Shown piece after piece: positions 1 through 8,798 of a stretch of DNA of 64,000 bases. Origin of the DNA: Achromobacter xylosoxidans. GTDB lineage: Bacteria > Pseudomonadota > Gammaproteobacteria > Burkholderiales > Burkholderiaceae_B. The notes beneath the pieces were generated by a model that had not been told where the DNA came from, did not search any database, and was given only the letters and a program-made list of their open reading frames with translations. The translations under genes were made by a program, and so were the position numbers. How positions within the stretch are numbered: the stretch's first letter is position 1; each line of letters starts with the position of its first letter. The stretch covers positions 1,612,001 to 1,676,000 of the forward strand of contig NZ_CP061008.1 in assembly GCF_014490035.1 (NCBI RefSeq). The letters are read 5' to 3'.

Positions 1-258
1 AACGGGATGCCCGAGCTTCACAGCGGTACACGGCGAGGCAGCGTCGGGATAGGCGAACTGCAGGGGCGTGTCGGCCGTGAGCTTCTGCGCGACGGCGATG
101 GACTTCACGGGGTAGGGCAGCGTGGTTCCGGTGTGCGGCGCCGTGGCCGGTTGGGCTTGGGCGGGCATGATCGGGATGAGTGTTGCGGCAGCAACAGCAC
201 CGCCCGTTCCGCTCAACTTGAGGAATCCGCGCCGGGTAAGGATTTGTGGCTCTGACAT
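1..258 (-). CDS. aioB: Arsenite oxidase small (Rieske) subunit AioB, N-terminal part
   Basis: Partial gene cut by the left edge; 86 codons are visible. AioB is the periplasmic [2Fe-2S] Rieske subunit that passes electrons from the molybdopterin subunit AioA during oxidation of arsenite to arsenate. The visible part starts with a twin-arginine signal (TRRGFLKLSG, about residues 8-17), then a hydrophobic stretch and an Ala-Gln-Ala cleavage region near residue 35. The mature start (TLPYPVKSIA, then LQFAYPDAASPC) is typical of AioB. The Rieske cysteines and histidines lie outside the window. It is divergent from aioXSR and preceded by a sigma-54 type promoter. aioA should follow to the left. Confidence 0.9.
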   Translation of the reverse strand, partial: MSEPQILTRRGFLKLSGTGGAVAAATLIPIMPAQAQPATAPHTGTTLPYPVKSIAVAQKLTADTPLQFAYPDAASPCTAVKLGHPV

Positions 259-312
259 GTCGATATTTCCTATTGAAACGAAATGACGGCTTCAGTACTC
301 TGTAGAGCGATA

Positions 313-329
313 AGCAAAGGGCATGCCAA
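313..329 (-). promoter_or_regulatory. Sigma-54 (-24/-12) promoter for aioB
   Basis: Read on the minus strand, TTGGCA and TTTGCT place the invariant GG and GC exactly 10 bases apart, the sigma-54 signature. It lies about 55 bases upstream of the aioB start, giving a predicted transcription start near 302. The neighbouring aioR encodes a sigma-54 dependent activator, which fits. Confidence 0.8.
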
Positions 330-369
330 GTGTCTCTGGCATTGCCCTACACAGGAGGAGACCAAGACC

Positions 370-1308
370 ATGGGCACAACGCGATGCCGGAGAGGTAACG
401 TCCAGGCGCCCCAACAGGGGCTGGCGTTACCGTTCGGTAACCGCCGCAGCTTTCTCGCGGCCGGCGTAGCGTCTATCGCGGCCTGTACCTTGCCGCGCAA
501 CGCAGCGGCGTCCGCGCCGCTTAGGTTAGGCACGACCGCGGTGTTCCTGGACGACCAGCTCCAACTGCTGGATATCTGGCGGGCCGATCTTCAAGCAGCG
601 CTTAAGCAGGACATTCAGTTCGTCCAACGACGCAGCTACGGGGAAATCGTGGACCTGCTGTTGCGCGGCCAGATCGACGCGGCATGGATCTGTGGCTACC
701 CTTACGTCTTGAACGCCGACAAGCTCAAGCTGCTGGTGGTGCCGCAGTACCAAGGCAAACCGCAGTACCGGTCGTACCTGATCGTGCCCAAGGAGGACCG
801 AAGCACGGCAGGAATTGCAGACTTGCGCGAACGGGTCTTCGCCTACAGCGACCCACTTTCTAATTCCGGCTTTCTGGTGCCTCGGACGGAACTGCTTGCC
901 GAGCATCAGGACCCGCTACGGTTTTTCAGCAAGGCTTTCTTCACCTTTGCGCACAGCAAAGTTGTGGAGGCGGTCGCGGCGGGGCTGGCCAGCGGCGGGG
1001 CGGTCGATGGATACGTCTGGGACAGCATTGCGTCGCAACATGGCGCGCGCGCCGCCGGCACCCGCGTCGCATGGCGATCCCCGGAATATGGGTTTCCGCC
1101 CGTCGTGGTCGGCGAGCATGTTGCCGACGACACCGCGCTTGCGCTGCGCGATGCTTTGCTCCAGATGCACGCGCGTTCGGATGGCCGCTTGATACTCAAG
1201 CGCCTATTCCTCGATCGGTTTGTTGAGGGGCCCGATAGCCTGTACGACGGCATCCGTGGGTTGGTGCGCACGTCAGCGGGCGAAAACCCGGCACGAGATT
1301 CTGCATGA
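370..1308 (+). CDS. aioX: Arsenite-binding periplasmic protein AioX
   Basis: A 312-residue PhnD-like periplasmic binding protein. In characterised aio systems AioX binds arsenite and signals to the kinase AioS. The N terminus carries NRRSFLAAGVAS, a probable Tat signal (about residues 20-31), followed by a cysteine and Ala-rich cleavage region. The body has PhnD-family features: LGTTAVFLDDQ, a GQIDAAWICGYPYV ligand-pocket segment with the conserved Cys, and YSDPLSNSG. The start at 370 is chosen because AGGAGG lies about 10 bases upstream; an in-frame upstream ATG at 283 would disrupt the signal peptide. It overlaps aioS by 4 bases (ATGA), so the two are probably translationally coupled. Confidence 0.9.
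   Translation: MGTTRCRRGNVQAPQQGLALPFGNRRSFLAAGVASIAACTLPRNAAASAPLRLGTTAVFLDDQLQLLDIWRADLQAALKQDIQFVQRRSYGEIVDLLLRGQIDAAWICGYPYVLNADKLKLLVVPQYQGKPQYRSYLIVPKEDRSTAGIADLRERVFAYSDPLSNSGFLVPRTELLAEHQDPLRFFSKAFFTFAHSKVVEAVAAGLASGGAVDGYVWDSIASQHGARAAGTRVAWRSPEYGFPPVVVGEHVADDTALALRDALLQMHARSDGRLILKRLFLDRFVEGPDSLYDGIRGLVRTSAGENPARDSA
426..441. promoter_or_regulatory. Perfect palindrome GTTAC-N6-GTAAC, candidate AioR site
   Basis: A 16-bp dyad with 5-bp arms and a 6-bp centre lies inside the start of aioX, about 125 bases upstream of the predicted aioB transcription start. That is a normal distance for an NtrC-type enhancer site. It fits the pattern GTTNC-N6-GNAAC, which I recall (not verified) being proposed for AioR in other bacteria. 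A second GGTAAC lies nearby at 395-400. Confidence 0.5.
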
Positions 1309-2822
1309 AGTCGGCCCGTTGGAACCCCTGGTCCAGAATCAGCTATCGCTACAAGGTGCCGTTGGCCTTGGCCGCCGCGATCGTGGTAACGGAACTGGTG
1401 GTTACCGCGACGCTGATGCGAACCGCTTACGTCGGCATGCTGCGAGACACGCGGCAAAGCGCGATGGCGTTAACGCAGGTTTTATCCTTGTCGGTGCGCG
1501 AACCCTTGATGCGTGACGATCTGTGGCGGGTCTACGAGGCGTTGCGCATACCGCTCACGGCAGGAGATGGCGCCCCAGGCTTGCGGTCGATCATTGTGCT
1601 GGACCCCGGCTTGCATGTGTATGCGTCATCCGATCCGCATCGCTATCCGGTGCTGACGCCCGGCGCCGGTTTGCCCGCCGAGCTGGCTGCTGCGGCGCAA
1701 ACCCTGCGTGACGATCCGCGCACCTTTGTATTCAATACCCCCGATAGCCTGGACGCCACGTTGGCAGTCGCCGGCGCCGCAGTTGTGTCGGAAGATGCGG
1801 GATTGGCTGGATACGTGCTGGCGTCTTACGACGCTAGCATCTGGCGCCAGCGCCTGTACGACCTGGTCAGCCAGGTGCTGCTGGTCAGCATTCCCGGGCT
1901 GCTGTTGCTACTGGCGCTGGGCTGGTTATGGGGAAACCGCATCGCACGGCCGCTGCTGTCTTTGGCCCAGGCGACTCAGCGTGTCGGGCGCGAACCGGCG
2001 GCCAACATCGGACTTTCCTTGCGCAAGGAAGGAAGCGACGAAATCGCGGTGTTGGGGCGCAGCTTTGCATCCATGCTGACGCAACTGGAACGACAGGAAG
2101 CGCTTGAACAGGAAATCATTGCCGCCGAACGGCTGGCAGCGGTAGGCCGAGTGGCTGCCGGGGTCGCGCACGAGATCAATAACCCGCTTGGCGGCATGCT
2201 CAACGCGTTGGATACCTTGGAAAAGCACGGTTCCTACGATGAATTAACCCAAAGAACAGTCGGCCTGACGCGACGGGGCTTGATGCAGATTCGACGTACC
2301 GTCGGCGCCTTGCTGGTGGAAGCACGCCTGGATTCGTCCTTCATGCACACAACGGATTGGCAGGACCTGCGCCTCTTGATCGAGCCCGAATTGTCAGAGA
2401 AGAACGCCACGCTGCTGTGGGACGTCACCACCCGGGACGAATTGCCGCTGCCCGCGCATCTGGTGCGCCAGATGGTCTTGAACCTGCTCATCAACGCAAA
2501 GAACGCCGTGGAGCGCGGCGGGAGCGTCAGCTGCACCGTGACCGGAACCGCCGACCGCCTTTCAGTAGAAATAGCAAATTCCGGGCAGCACATTCCACAC
2601 GATGTGCTGCCCCATTTGTTTGAGCCTTACCGGGTAGATGCCCGGGGAGCGGGGCGGGCAGAGGGCCGCTCCCGCGGACTGGGCCTGTGGGTGACTTACC
2701 AAATCGTCACGCAATTGCAAGGCACGATCGAAGTGATAAGCGAAGAAGGCTATACCGCCTTCACCATCACACTGCCTTGCGGCGCACCCATTGAAAAAAC
2801 GAACTTGGAGCTGACGCCGTGA
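1305..2822 (+). CDS. aioS: Sensor histidine kinase AioS
   Basis: A 505-residue membrane kinase that relays the arsenite signal from AioX to AioR. Two membrane segments flank a periplasmic domain: about residues 13-37 and 188-208. A HAMP-like linker follows (NRIARPLLSLAQAT). The phospho-acceptor is His289 in the H box VAHEINNPLGG. An N box (NLLINAKNAVERGG) and a G box (GLGLWVTYQIV) complete the ATP-binding domain. The subtype with HEINNPLGG resembles NtrB-like partners of sigma-54 activators. The start overlaps the aioX stop by 4 bases and the stop overlaps the aioR GTG start, so aioXSR looks like one transcript. Confidence 0.9.
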   Translation: MKSARWNPWSRISYRYKVPLALAAAIVVTELVVTATLMRTAYVGMLRDTRQSAMALTQVLSLSVREPLMRDDLWRVYEALRIPLTAGDGAPGLRSIIVLDPGLHVYASSDPHRYPVLTPGAGLPAELAAAAQTLRDDPRTFVFNTPDSLDATLAVAGAAVVSEDAGLAGYVLASYDASIWRQRLYDLVSQVLLVSIPGLLLLLALGWLWGNRIARPLLSLAQATQRVGREPAANIGLSLRKEGSDEIAVLGRSFASMLTQLERQEALEQEIIAAERLAAVGRVAAGVAHEINNPLGGMLNALDTLEKHGSYDELTQRTVGLTRRGLMQIRRTVGALLVEARLDSSFMHTTDWQDLRLLIEPELSEKNATLLWDVTTRDELPLPAHLVRQMVLNLLINAKNAVERGGSVSCTVTGTADRLSVEIANSGQHIPHDVLPHLFEPYRVDARGAGRAEGRSRGLGLWVTYQIVTQLQGTIEVISEEGYTAFTITLPCGAPIEKTNLELTP

Positions 2823-4168
2823 TACAGCCATATGTCTGTTTGATCGAAGACGACGCCATCATGGGCGAATCCATTGTGGAAAGGTTTCGTCTGGAGGGAA
2901 TCCGTGCCGACTGGTTTTCCAAGGCGTATGAGGCAAGGGATGCCATCCACGCCAATGCCTATGGCGTGGTGATCAGCGATGTCCGCCTGCCAGACTTGGA
3001 TGGCGACGAACTTTATCTACAGTTGGTGGCGCAGGGCGGTACGTTGCCACCGTTCATCCTGATGACGGCCTATGCCACGGTGGAAAGGGCCGTGGATTTG
3101 CTGAAGCTCGGCGTCAAGGACTACGTGACCAAGCCTTTTGACATCGCGACGCTGATCCAGACCGTGCGCGATGTTGTCCCGGCGCAGGCCTCGCCGGAAA
3201 GCGATACGGAACTAGGGGTGTCGCAGGCGGCCCAGAATCTACGCCGCATGGTGCCCCGGCTGGCGGGCCGTGCGTCGGCCGTCCTGTTGGTTGGAGAGTC
3301 AGGGGTTGGCAAAGAGGTATTGGCACGACTGATCCACAGCCAGGCGGGGCCGGACCTTACCGCGCGGCCGTTCGTAGCCGTGAACTGCGGCGCCATTGCC
3401 TCCACCATCGCCGAAGCGGAATTCTTCGGCTATGAAAAGGGGGCTTATACCGGTGCGGACAAGCTGCGCAAGGGTTACTTCGAACAAGCTGACGGCGGCA
3501 CGCTGTTCCTGGATGAAGTCGGAGAGCTATCGCCGGCGCTGCAAGGCGCGCTGTTGCGGGCGATACAGGAAAAGCGTGTCCGCCGACTGGGTGCCGAGCA
3601 CGACACCCACACCAAGTTCGACCTGGTCTGCGCCACCAACCGAAACCTGGCCGAGATGGTCAGCGCCAAGTTGTTCAGGGAAGACCTTTACTACCGGATC
3701 AACACCGTCACCCTTGAGGTGAAGCCGCTGCGCGATCGGCCTGAAGACATCCTCTGGCTGGCCAAACGGTTTGCCACCAGCATCGCCGAGCGCCTGGGAG
3801 AGCCTGCAAAAACCCTGCACCCGTTGTCGCTGGCCAAGATGCAGGCGTACCCCTGGCCGGGCAATATCCGCGAATTGCATAACCGGATCGAACGCGCCTG
3901 TCTGGTCAGTCAGTCCAGCGTCTTGTTGCCGGGGGACATCTTTCCTGAAGGTCCGGACGGCGACCATTTTCACGATGAGCCGCAAGTTGGGGAAGAGGCC
4001 ACGCTCAACGCCTACCAACAGGTCTGTGAGCGGCTGTACATCGAAGAGGTGTTGCGCCGGCACGGCGGCCGCATTCAAGAAACGGCCGACGTCTTGAGCA
4101 TATCCAGGAAGAACCTATGGCAAAAAATGAAGCGCTACGGTATTGACCTGAAGCGCCGAAGCGAATAA
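2819..4168 (+). CDS. aioR: Sigma-54 dependent response regulator AioR
   Basis: A 449-residue NtrC-family activator. The receiver domain (residues 5-120) has the acidic pocket IEDDA and the phospho-acceptor Asp54 in ISDVRLPD. The AAA+ domain (about 130-360) has Walker A GESGVGKE and the sigma-54 contact loop GAYTGA (about 208-213), with Tyr in place of the usual Phe. A Fis-type helix-turn-helix lies at the C terminus (about 415-445, RRHGGRIQETADVLSISRKNLW). Translation starts at GTG inside the end of aioS. It should activate the sigma-54 promoter before aioB when AioS is stimulated by arsenite-loaded AioX. Confidence 0.9.
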   Translation: MIQPYVCLIEDDAIMGESIVERFRLEGIRADWFSKAYEARDAIHANAYGVVISDVRLPDLDGDELYLQLVAQGGTLPPFILMTAYATVERAVDLLKLGVKDYVTKPFDIATLIQTVRDVVPAQASPESDTELGVSQAAQNLRRMVPRLAGRASAVLLVGESGVGKEVLARLIHSQAGPDLTARPFVAVNCGAIASTIAEAEFFGYEKGAYTGADKLRKGYFEQADGGTLFLDEVGELSPALQGALLRAIQEKRVRRLGAEHDTHTKFDLVCATNRNLAEMVSAKLFREDLYYRINTVTLEVKPLRDRPEDILWLAKRFATSIAERLGEPAKTLHPLSLAKMQAYPWPGNIRELHNRIERACLVSQSSVLLPGDIFPEGPDGDHFHDEPQVGEEATLNAYQQVCERLYIEEVLRRHGGRIQETADVLSISRKNLWQKMKRYGIDLKRRSE

Positions 4169-4170
4169 CG

Positions 4171-4186
4171 TTGGTATCAACAACTA
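4171..4186 (+). promoter_or_regulatory. Candidate MarR operator, copy 1
   Basis: TTGGTATCAACAACTA lies 15 bases before the marR start. Its reverse complement matches 13 of 16 bases of the element at 4733-4748 before the monooxygenase gene. A shared near-palindromic element before a regulator and its neighbour is typical of MarR autoregulation. Confidence 0.45.
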
Positions 4187-4201
4187 ATTTGGCCACCAAG
4201 A

Positions 4202-4693
4202 ATGAATTCAACAAGAACGCGTCTGGCCAGTCGGGACGCCGAAGCGCTCTATGAAGCGGTGAACCAGCTGATCAGGGTCCATCAGTTCCGCGATCGCGAT
4301 CGCATTTGTTGCTATGACGTGTCCGTGGCGCAGTGCTATGCCTTGGAAACCCTGGTCAAGCAAGGGCCGCTGCGGTTGCAGGCGCTTGCGCAGGTGATGT
4401 TCCTGGACAAGAGCACGGCCAGCCGAATTGTTGATTCGCTGGAACGCAAGGGCTACGTCACAAGGATCGAAGATGCCGCCGACCGCCGGGCGGTGCAGCT
4501 TGAGCCGACCGCGGCGGGGCGCAAGCTGTATCAGACCATTCGGGCGGATCTGGTTGCCGAAGAATTTGCCATGATCGAACACATGAAGCCCGAGGTCCTG
4601 GAGGCATCGCTTGATCTGCTGCGGCAGTTGACGCGCGCCGCACAAGCACGTTGTGGCGTCGCCTCGACGTGTGCCGTGGAGTTTGAGCCGTAG
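4202..4693 (+). CDS. MarR-family regulator with cysteine pair
   Basis: A 163-residue winged-helix regulator. The DNA-binding part spans about residues 55-120: a recognition helix (MFLDKSTASRIVDSLERKG) and a wing ending DRRAVQLEPTAAG. The N-terminal dimer region has a Cys-Cys pair followed by another Cys eight residues later (RICCYDVSVAQC, about residues 36-47). Soft-metal or arsenite sensing by these thiols is my inference, prompted by the arsenic neighbourhood; redox sensing would look the same. It lies 33 bases after aioR and before a flavin monooxygenase carrying the same upstream motif, so it probably represses itself and that gene. Confidence 0.8.
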   Translation: MNSTRTRLASRDAEALYEAVNQLIRVHQFRDRDRICCYDVSVAQCYALETLVKQGPLRLQALAQVMFLDKSTASRIVDSLERKGYVTRIEDAADRRAVQLEPTAAGRKLYQTIRADLVAEEFAMIEHMKPEVLEASLDLLRQLTRAAQARCGVASTCAVEFEP

Positions 4694-4698
4694 AGTCC

Positions 4699-4725
4699 AA
4701 GCCGTAGAAATTGCGGCTTTTTTTT
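4699..4725 (+). terminator. Rho-independent terminator after marR
   Basis: A 6-bp stem AAGCCG/CGGCTT with a 9-base loop is followed by a run of T. It lies just after the marR stop and before the promoter region of the monooxygenase gene. Confidence 0.7.
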
Positions 4726-4732
4726 AAGCAAA

Positions 4733-4748
4733 TAGTTGCTAGTACCAA
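4733..4748 (+). promoter_or_regulatory. Candidate MarR operator, copy 2
   Basis: TAGTTGCTAGTACCAA lies about 50 bases before the flavin monooxygenase start. It matches the reverse complement of 4171-4186 at 13 of 16 positions and contains the dyad TTG-N7-CAA. Confidence 0.45.
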
Positions 4749-4798
4749 TTAAATACGGCTTCGGCCGTGTCCCAACCCCATGAAGAGAGGTACCTGGA

Positions 4799-6076
4799 AT
4801 GCGCATCAATGACCACCCCGTCGCAATCATCGGAGCCGGCCCCGTCGGGCTGAGCGCCGCCGCTCATCTGCTGGACAGAGGCATACCCTTCGTCGTATTT
4901 GAAGCAGGAGACCAGGCTGGGGCAAGTTTGAGCCGGTGGAGACATGTACGGATGTTCTCTCCGTGGGGCTACAACATCGATAAGAAAGCTGGCGAGTTGC
5001 TCGCGCAGTCGGGGTGGGTTGCCCCGCCCAGTGACGCTTATCCCACCGGACACGAATTGCTGACGCAGTATTTGCAGCCCTTGTCGGAAGTGCAGTTGAT
5101 CAATCGCTGCCTGAGAACCCATCACCGGGTGTTGGCTGTCAGCCGCGTCGGGCACGATGTCATGAGGAGCCATGATCGGGCTGTCGCACCTTTCCTGCTG
5201 AGAGTCAGCGGACCCCACGGCGAGCGGGATGTCCTGGCGCGGGCCGTTATCGATGCCTCTGGTACCTACAACACACCAAACTGGATGGGCGCGCACGGCA
5301 TCCCGGCCTTGGGAGAAGAGCGGTTCGCGGCCCAGATCGCCTATGGCATTCCCGACATTCTGGGAGACGCCCGGCAGCGATACGCCAATCGTCGAGTGTT
5401 GGTGATTGGCGGGGGCCATTCCGCCTTCAATGCGCTTCAGGACCTGGTGGAACTGGCCAGCATCGAACCTGGTACACGGGTTTATTGGGCGATCCGCGGG
5501 GCTTCAACCGATCGGCTTTTCGGAGGCGGAGAAAATGACCAGCTTGAGGAGCGCGGCAGGTTGGGAACGACAGTCAAACAGCTTCTGGACGAGGGAAGGA
5601 TAGTGCTTTTCACCGGCGTCGACGTTGACCGCGTGAGCGATTCCGACGAGGGCTTGACGGTTCACAGTGGCGTCAAGGCGCTTGCCCCCGTCGACGAGAT
5701 TGTCGTCGCAACGGGATTTCGTCCCGACCTTCGCTTGATGGCGGAGCTTAGGCTCGAACTAGATCCTGCAACGCAAAGCCCTATCCGCTTGGCTCCAATG
5801 ATCGACCCGAATGTGCATAGTTGCGGGACAGTTCGGCCCCATGGCGCCTCGGAACTGGGACATCCCGACGAGGGGGTGTTCGTCGTTGGAATGAAAAGCT
5901 ATGGGCGTGCGCCTACGTTTCTAATGCTGACAGGCTATGAACAGGTCCGATCTGTTGTGGCCGCACTAGCCGGCGACTTGGAAGCTGCAAAACGAGTGGA
6001 GCTTGTGCTTCCTGAGACCGGTGTGTGCAACACGCAAGTTCGTCGTGCAAGCGCTGAAGCAAAGTGCTGCACCTAA
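4799..6076 (+). CDS. FAD/NAD(P)H-dependent monooxygenase-like flavoprotein
   Basis: A 425-residue two-dinucleotide-fold flavoprotein. The FAD fingerprint is IIGAGPVGLSAAAH (about residues 10-23) and a second GxGxxA-type NADPH fold is VLVIGGGHSAFNA (about 200-212). A third marker, DEIVVATGFRPD, is typical of this class. The C terminus ends in a Cys-Cys pair (EAKCCT), with another Cys at CNTQ, possible soft-metal ligands. It is related to, but clearly different from, ArsO at 9233-10318. The substrate is unknown; a role in arsenic or sulfur redox chemistry is inferred only from position next to aio and ars genes. An AGAGAGG ribosome site precedes the start. Confidence 0.75.
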   Translation: MRINDHPVAIIGAGPVGLSAAAHLLDRGIPFVVFEAGDQAGASLSRWRHVRMFSPWGYNIDKKAGELLAQSGWVAPPSDAYPTGHELLTQYLQPLSEVQLINRCLRTHHRVLAVSRVGHDVMRSHDRAVAPFLLRVSGPHGERDVLARAVIDASGTYNTPNWMGAHGIPALGEERFAAQIAYGIPDILGDARQRYANRRVLVIGGGHSAFNALQDLVELASIEPGTRVYWAIRGASTDRLFGGGENDQLEERGRLGTTVKQLLDEGRIVLFTGVDVDRVSDSDEGLTVHSGVKALAPVDEIVVATGFRPDLRLMAELRLELDPATQSPIRLAPMIDPNVHSCGTVRPHGASELGHPDEGVFVVGMKSYGRAPTFLMLTGYEQVRSVVAALAGDLEAAKRVELVLPETGVCNTQVRRASAEAKCCT

Positions 6077-6163
6077 TCTGCAATTGTCATCGGAGGGGCG
6101 CAGGCGGAGGTTCAATCTGCGACCCCGCTGCCGATGAAAACGGTCCACGTCGACGAGGAGGTT

Positions 6164-6589
6164 TTAAGGAAGGATCAGGATGGCCACATCTGCGCGCCCT
6201 AAAAGCTCTTTGCACGGGACTCCCAGAATGGCGTTCTTGAGGCCGCCGCAGTGCGACTTGCCTGCGACGATTAGGTCGGCGTCCATCTCACGCCCGAATG
6301 CCAAAAGAGACTCAATAGAATCGCCCGCAAGGATATGAAGACGCGGCTGCAATTCGCGTTCTCGAGCTGCGGACAAGAGCGTAGCCCACTCGGTCCCAAT
6401 CTGCTTATGCACATCAGCGAGGAATGACTCCTCGGATTCGCTCAAAAGCTTTTCCAGCTTTGGGCGCACTGCGAGGAACGTCAATGCAGCATGGTTGGCT
6501 TGTGCCAAGTCCAAGAGCGCCACCAACGATGGCCGACTCAGGTGTGCGAGGTCGAAATCCACCAGAATGCGCGTAAACATCATCTTCAC
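6164..6589 (-). CDS. Universal stress protein (UspA family)
   Basis: A 141-residue single Usp domain. It begins with a beta strand FTRILVDFDL, has the ADLIVAGKSHCGGLKNAILG segment resembling the family ATP-binding loop GxxGxxxxxxxG, and ends VAILILP. The usual G-2x-G-9x-G pattern is imperfect, so ATP binding is uncertain. It lies downstream of arsH on the same strand with a 186-base gap, so it may have its own promoter. Usp genes are frequent in arsenic islands, but a specific role cannot be read from the sequence. Confidence 0.8.
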   Translation of the reverse strand: MKMMFTRILVDFDLAHLSRPSLVALLDLAQANHAALTFLAVRPKLEKLLSESEESFLADVHKQIGTEWATLLSAARERELQPRLHILAGDSIESLLAFGREMDADLIVAGKSHCGGLKNAILGVPCKELLGRADVAILILP

Positions 6590-6700
6590 CCATGAGGCCA
6601 GGCAACGTGATTCGCCAGCGTCCCTCAGGCTGATCGGAACGTCGATAGGCAGGATAACCGGTCCGATCCCACCCGCATTTCTTGAAAAGAACGGAAGCTA

Positions 6701-6724
6701 TTCCGTATGTCCAGGTATATGGAA
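6701..6724. repeat. Inverted repeat upstream of usp
   Basis: TTCCGTAT and ATATGGAA form 8-bp arms with one mismatch around an 8-bp centre, between arsH and usp. It may be an operator for usp; there is no T tract for a terminator. Nothing else is recognised between 6590 and 6775. Confidence 0.3.
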
Positions 6725-6775
6725 ATAAAATCCGTTCGTCAAGTTGATGAAGATAAGGAGAGGAGGGCGTAAACC

Positions 6776-7528
6776 TTATTGGGTCTCCGTCTCATGCGTC
6801 ATCGCTTCACGAGCCAGGCGTGCGATCTCCGCGGCCATGCCCTTGCGCTCGCTATATCGGTCCGTGAGATAGTCACTTCGGTCCCGCACCAGCAGTGTGA
6901 ATTTATAGAGTTCTTCCATGACATCCACCACCCGGTCGTAGTAGGGCGAAGGCTTCATGCGGCCGGCTTCGTCAAACTCCTGAAACGCCTTGGCGACTGA
7001 GGACTGGTTCGGGATGGTTACCATGCGCATCCAGCGGCCCAGCACGCGCAAGGCGTTTACCGCGTTGAAGGATTGGGACCCGCCCGAAACCTGCATAACC
7101 GCAAGCGTGCGGCCCTGTGTCGGCCGCACACTACCCGTCTCCAGCGGCAACCAGTCGATCTGACTCTTGAACACACCCGTAAGCGTGCCGTGCCGCTCGG
7201 GGCTGCACCATACCTGCCCCTCGGACCACAGGGATAGTGCACGCAATTCAGCCACTTTTGGATGGTCCGCGGGAACACTATCGGGCAAAGGCAAGCCGCT
7301 CGGATCGAAAATCCGGGTCTCGGCGCCGAGCCGCGTCAAAATTCGCGCCGCCTCTTCAGTGAGCAACCGACTGTACGAGCGTTCACGCAGGGAACCGTAC
7401 AGCAGCAGTATGCGGGGCGGATGCGTCGCGCCGGCCGTCAGCGACAGCTTGTCGTGCGTGGGGACGTCCAGCAAAGAGTCATCCAGGCTCGGAAGATCGA
7501 GGTCAGAGGGTGAAGAATACGTCGTCAT
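6776..7528 (-). CDS. arsH: ArsH, NADPH-dependent FMN reductase / organoarsenical oxidase
   Basis: A 250-residue ArsH. Family members are flavoproteins that oxidise trivalent organoarsenicals or act as NADPH:FMN reductases. The flavodoxin-like core starts with [17 protein letters not shown] (FMN phosphate loop) and continues with [18 protein letters not shown] and [17 protein letters not shown], all characteristic of ArsH. The start at 7528 is chosen by family length; the frame is open for another 58 codons upstream but overlaps the MFS gene. It lies 10 bases after the MFS stop and is the last gene of the arsR-arsO-arsC-MFS-arsH operon. Confidence 0.92.
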   Translation of the reverse strand: MTTYSSPSDLDLPSLDDSLLDVPTHDKLSLTAGATHPPRILLLYGSLRERSYSRLLTEEAARILTRLGAETRIFDPSGLPLPDSVPADHPKVAELRALSLWSEGQVWCSPERHGTLTGVFKSQIDWLPLETGSVRPTQGRTLAVMQVSGGSQSFNAVNALRVLGRWMRMVTIPNQSSVAKAFQEFDEAGRMKPSPYYDRVVDVMEELYKFTLLVRDRSDYLTDRYSERKGMAAEIARLAREAMTHETETQ

Positions 7529-7538
7529 TGCAATACAC

Positions 7539-8795
7539 TCACTCGGGCAAAAATTGTAGTTTTGGGCGGCTGAGCCACGCTGCCAGCCAGAAGCTTGCGG
7601 CCAGTAATAACGCCACCACCAAGATTGAGACAAGCACTCCGTCGTAGGAGGAACCAATGGCCCAAAGGGCCGCGGCGCCCACCGGGGCGGCGGCGCGCGC
7701 AAATGTCATCGGCACGGTCAGGAGCCCGTTGATGGCTCCGTAGGCATGTCGGCTCAACATTTCAGGCACAACCATGCCACGAACGATCGTGAATATGCCG
7801 TTGGCTCCGCCGTAAACCACGCAGATTGCCGCGACGACAATGAAGTCCGTGTGCAAGTAGGCGAGGGCGCCAAAGGCGAGCGGGAAGACCGTCACCACCG
7901 CTGTACCCACCATTCGCATGGAGGCGCGTGCCGCGAAAATGCTCACGACGATTCGGCCCGCCACTTGGGCGGGGCCGATCAAAGCGATGGCTTGAACAAC
8001 CGAAGCGGTGTCGATGCCTCGCTCGCGCAGCAAGGGGTACATATGGAACGTAAAGGCAGAGAACATGGCCGCGTATGCTGTCAGCGACAACAGCAGCGCC
8101 CAGAAAACAGGCCGACGCAGCGCTTCCTGAACAGCTACGCGATTTCTTTCGCGCTGTTCACCTGGATTGACGTTGTCGGTCGGCCTGGCATCTCGGGCAG
8201 GCTGAATAAAGAGCAGGTAGGCGCCGGTGCAGATGATTGCGTTGACCGCAGCTAGTGCGATCAATGCTTCACGCCAGCCCCATTGATTCAACAGCCATTG
8301 CACCAGCGGGATAAAGACAGTACTGGCAAAGCCACCCCATAGCGTCAGAGCGGTAATGCCCGCCCGTGAATGACCCGGACCCACGCGGCGCGCGATCACG
8401 GCGAAGGCCGGCTCGTAAAGCGTGGCTGCTTGCAACGCGCCCAGGGCTGCGACAAGGACGTAGAAAGCCGGCAGGGACGTCACTTGAGACCAAAGCAACA
8501 GCAACCCTCCCGCGAGCAGTGAGGAAAGGCCCATTACCCAACGACCGTGTCCACGATCAACCGCAACACCCACCGGATATGCGGCCAGCGCGGCGAGGAT
8601 CAGCCCGAGCGTGGCAGCGCCGTATAGGTCGGGTTTGCTCCAGCCAAGCTCTTTGCCCATCGCCTCGGCAATCAACGGAAAGCTATAGTAGAGCGATCCC
8701 CAGGAACAGATCTGTCCTATCCCCAATGCTGTGACCAATCCGTGCGCCTTGTCGGATGGATGCACAGTGTCCGCGGCTGTCGAAGGACTTGGCAT
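7539..8795 (-). CDS. MFS transporter in ars operon
   Basis: A 418-residue major facilitator with about 12 membrane segments and a central loop near residues 205-225. The loop after TM2 reads [12 protein letters not shown], the MFS signature A region. It lies between arsC and arsH, 3 bases after the arsC stop, so export of an arsenical is likely. MFS arsenic exporters ArsJ and ArsK are known; ArsJ is normally paired with a GAPDH gene, absent here, so an ArsK-like or other role is more plausible. The exact substrate cannot be told from the sequence. Confidence 0.8.
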   Translation of the reverse strand: MPSPSTAADTVHPSDKAHGLVTALGIGQICSWGSLYYSFPLIAEAMGKELGWSKPDLYGAATLGLILAALAAYPVGVAVDRGHGRWVMGLSSLLAGGLLLLWSQVTSLPAFYVLVAALGALQAATLYEPAFAVIARRVGPGHSRAGITALTLWGGFASTVFIPLVQWLLNQWGWREALIALAAVNAIICTGAYLLFIQPARDARPTDNVNPGEQRERNRVAVQEALRRPVFWALLLSLTAYAAMFSAFTFHMYPLLRERGIDTASVVQAIALIGPAQVAGRIVVSIFAARASMRMVGTAVVTVFPLAFGALAYLHTDFIVVAAICVVYGGANGIFTIVRGMVVPEMLSRHAYGAINGLLTVPMTFARAAAPVGAAALWAIGSSYDGVLVSILVVALLLAASFWLAAWLSRPKLQFLPE

Positions 8796-8798
8796 GGT

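Noticed and set aside
1385..1406. GGTAAC and GTTACC copies inside aioS as another AioR site
   Set aside because: The spacing (GTAAC-N10-GTTAC) and order do not fit the GTTNC-N6-GNAAC pattern, and no promoter is near.
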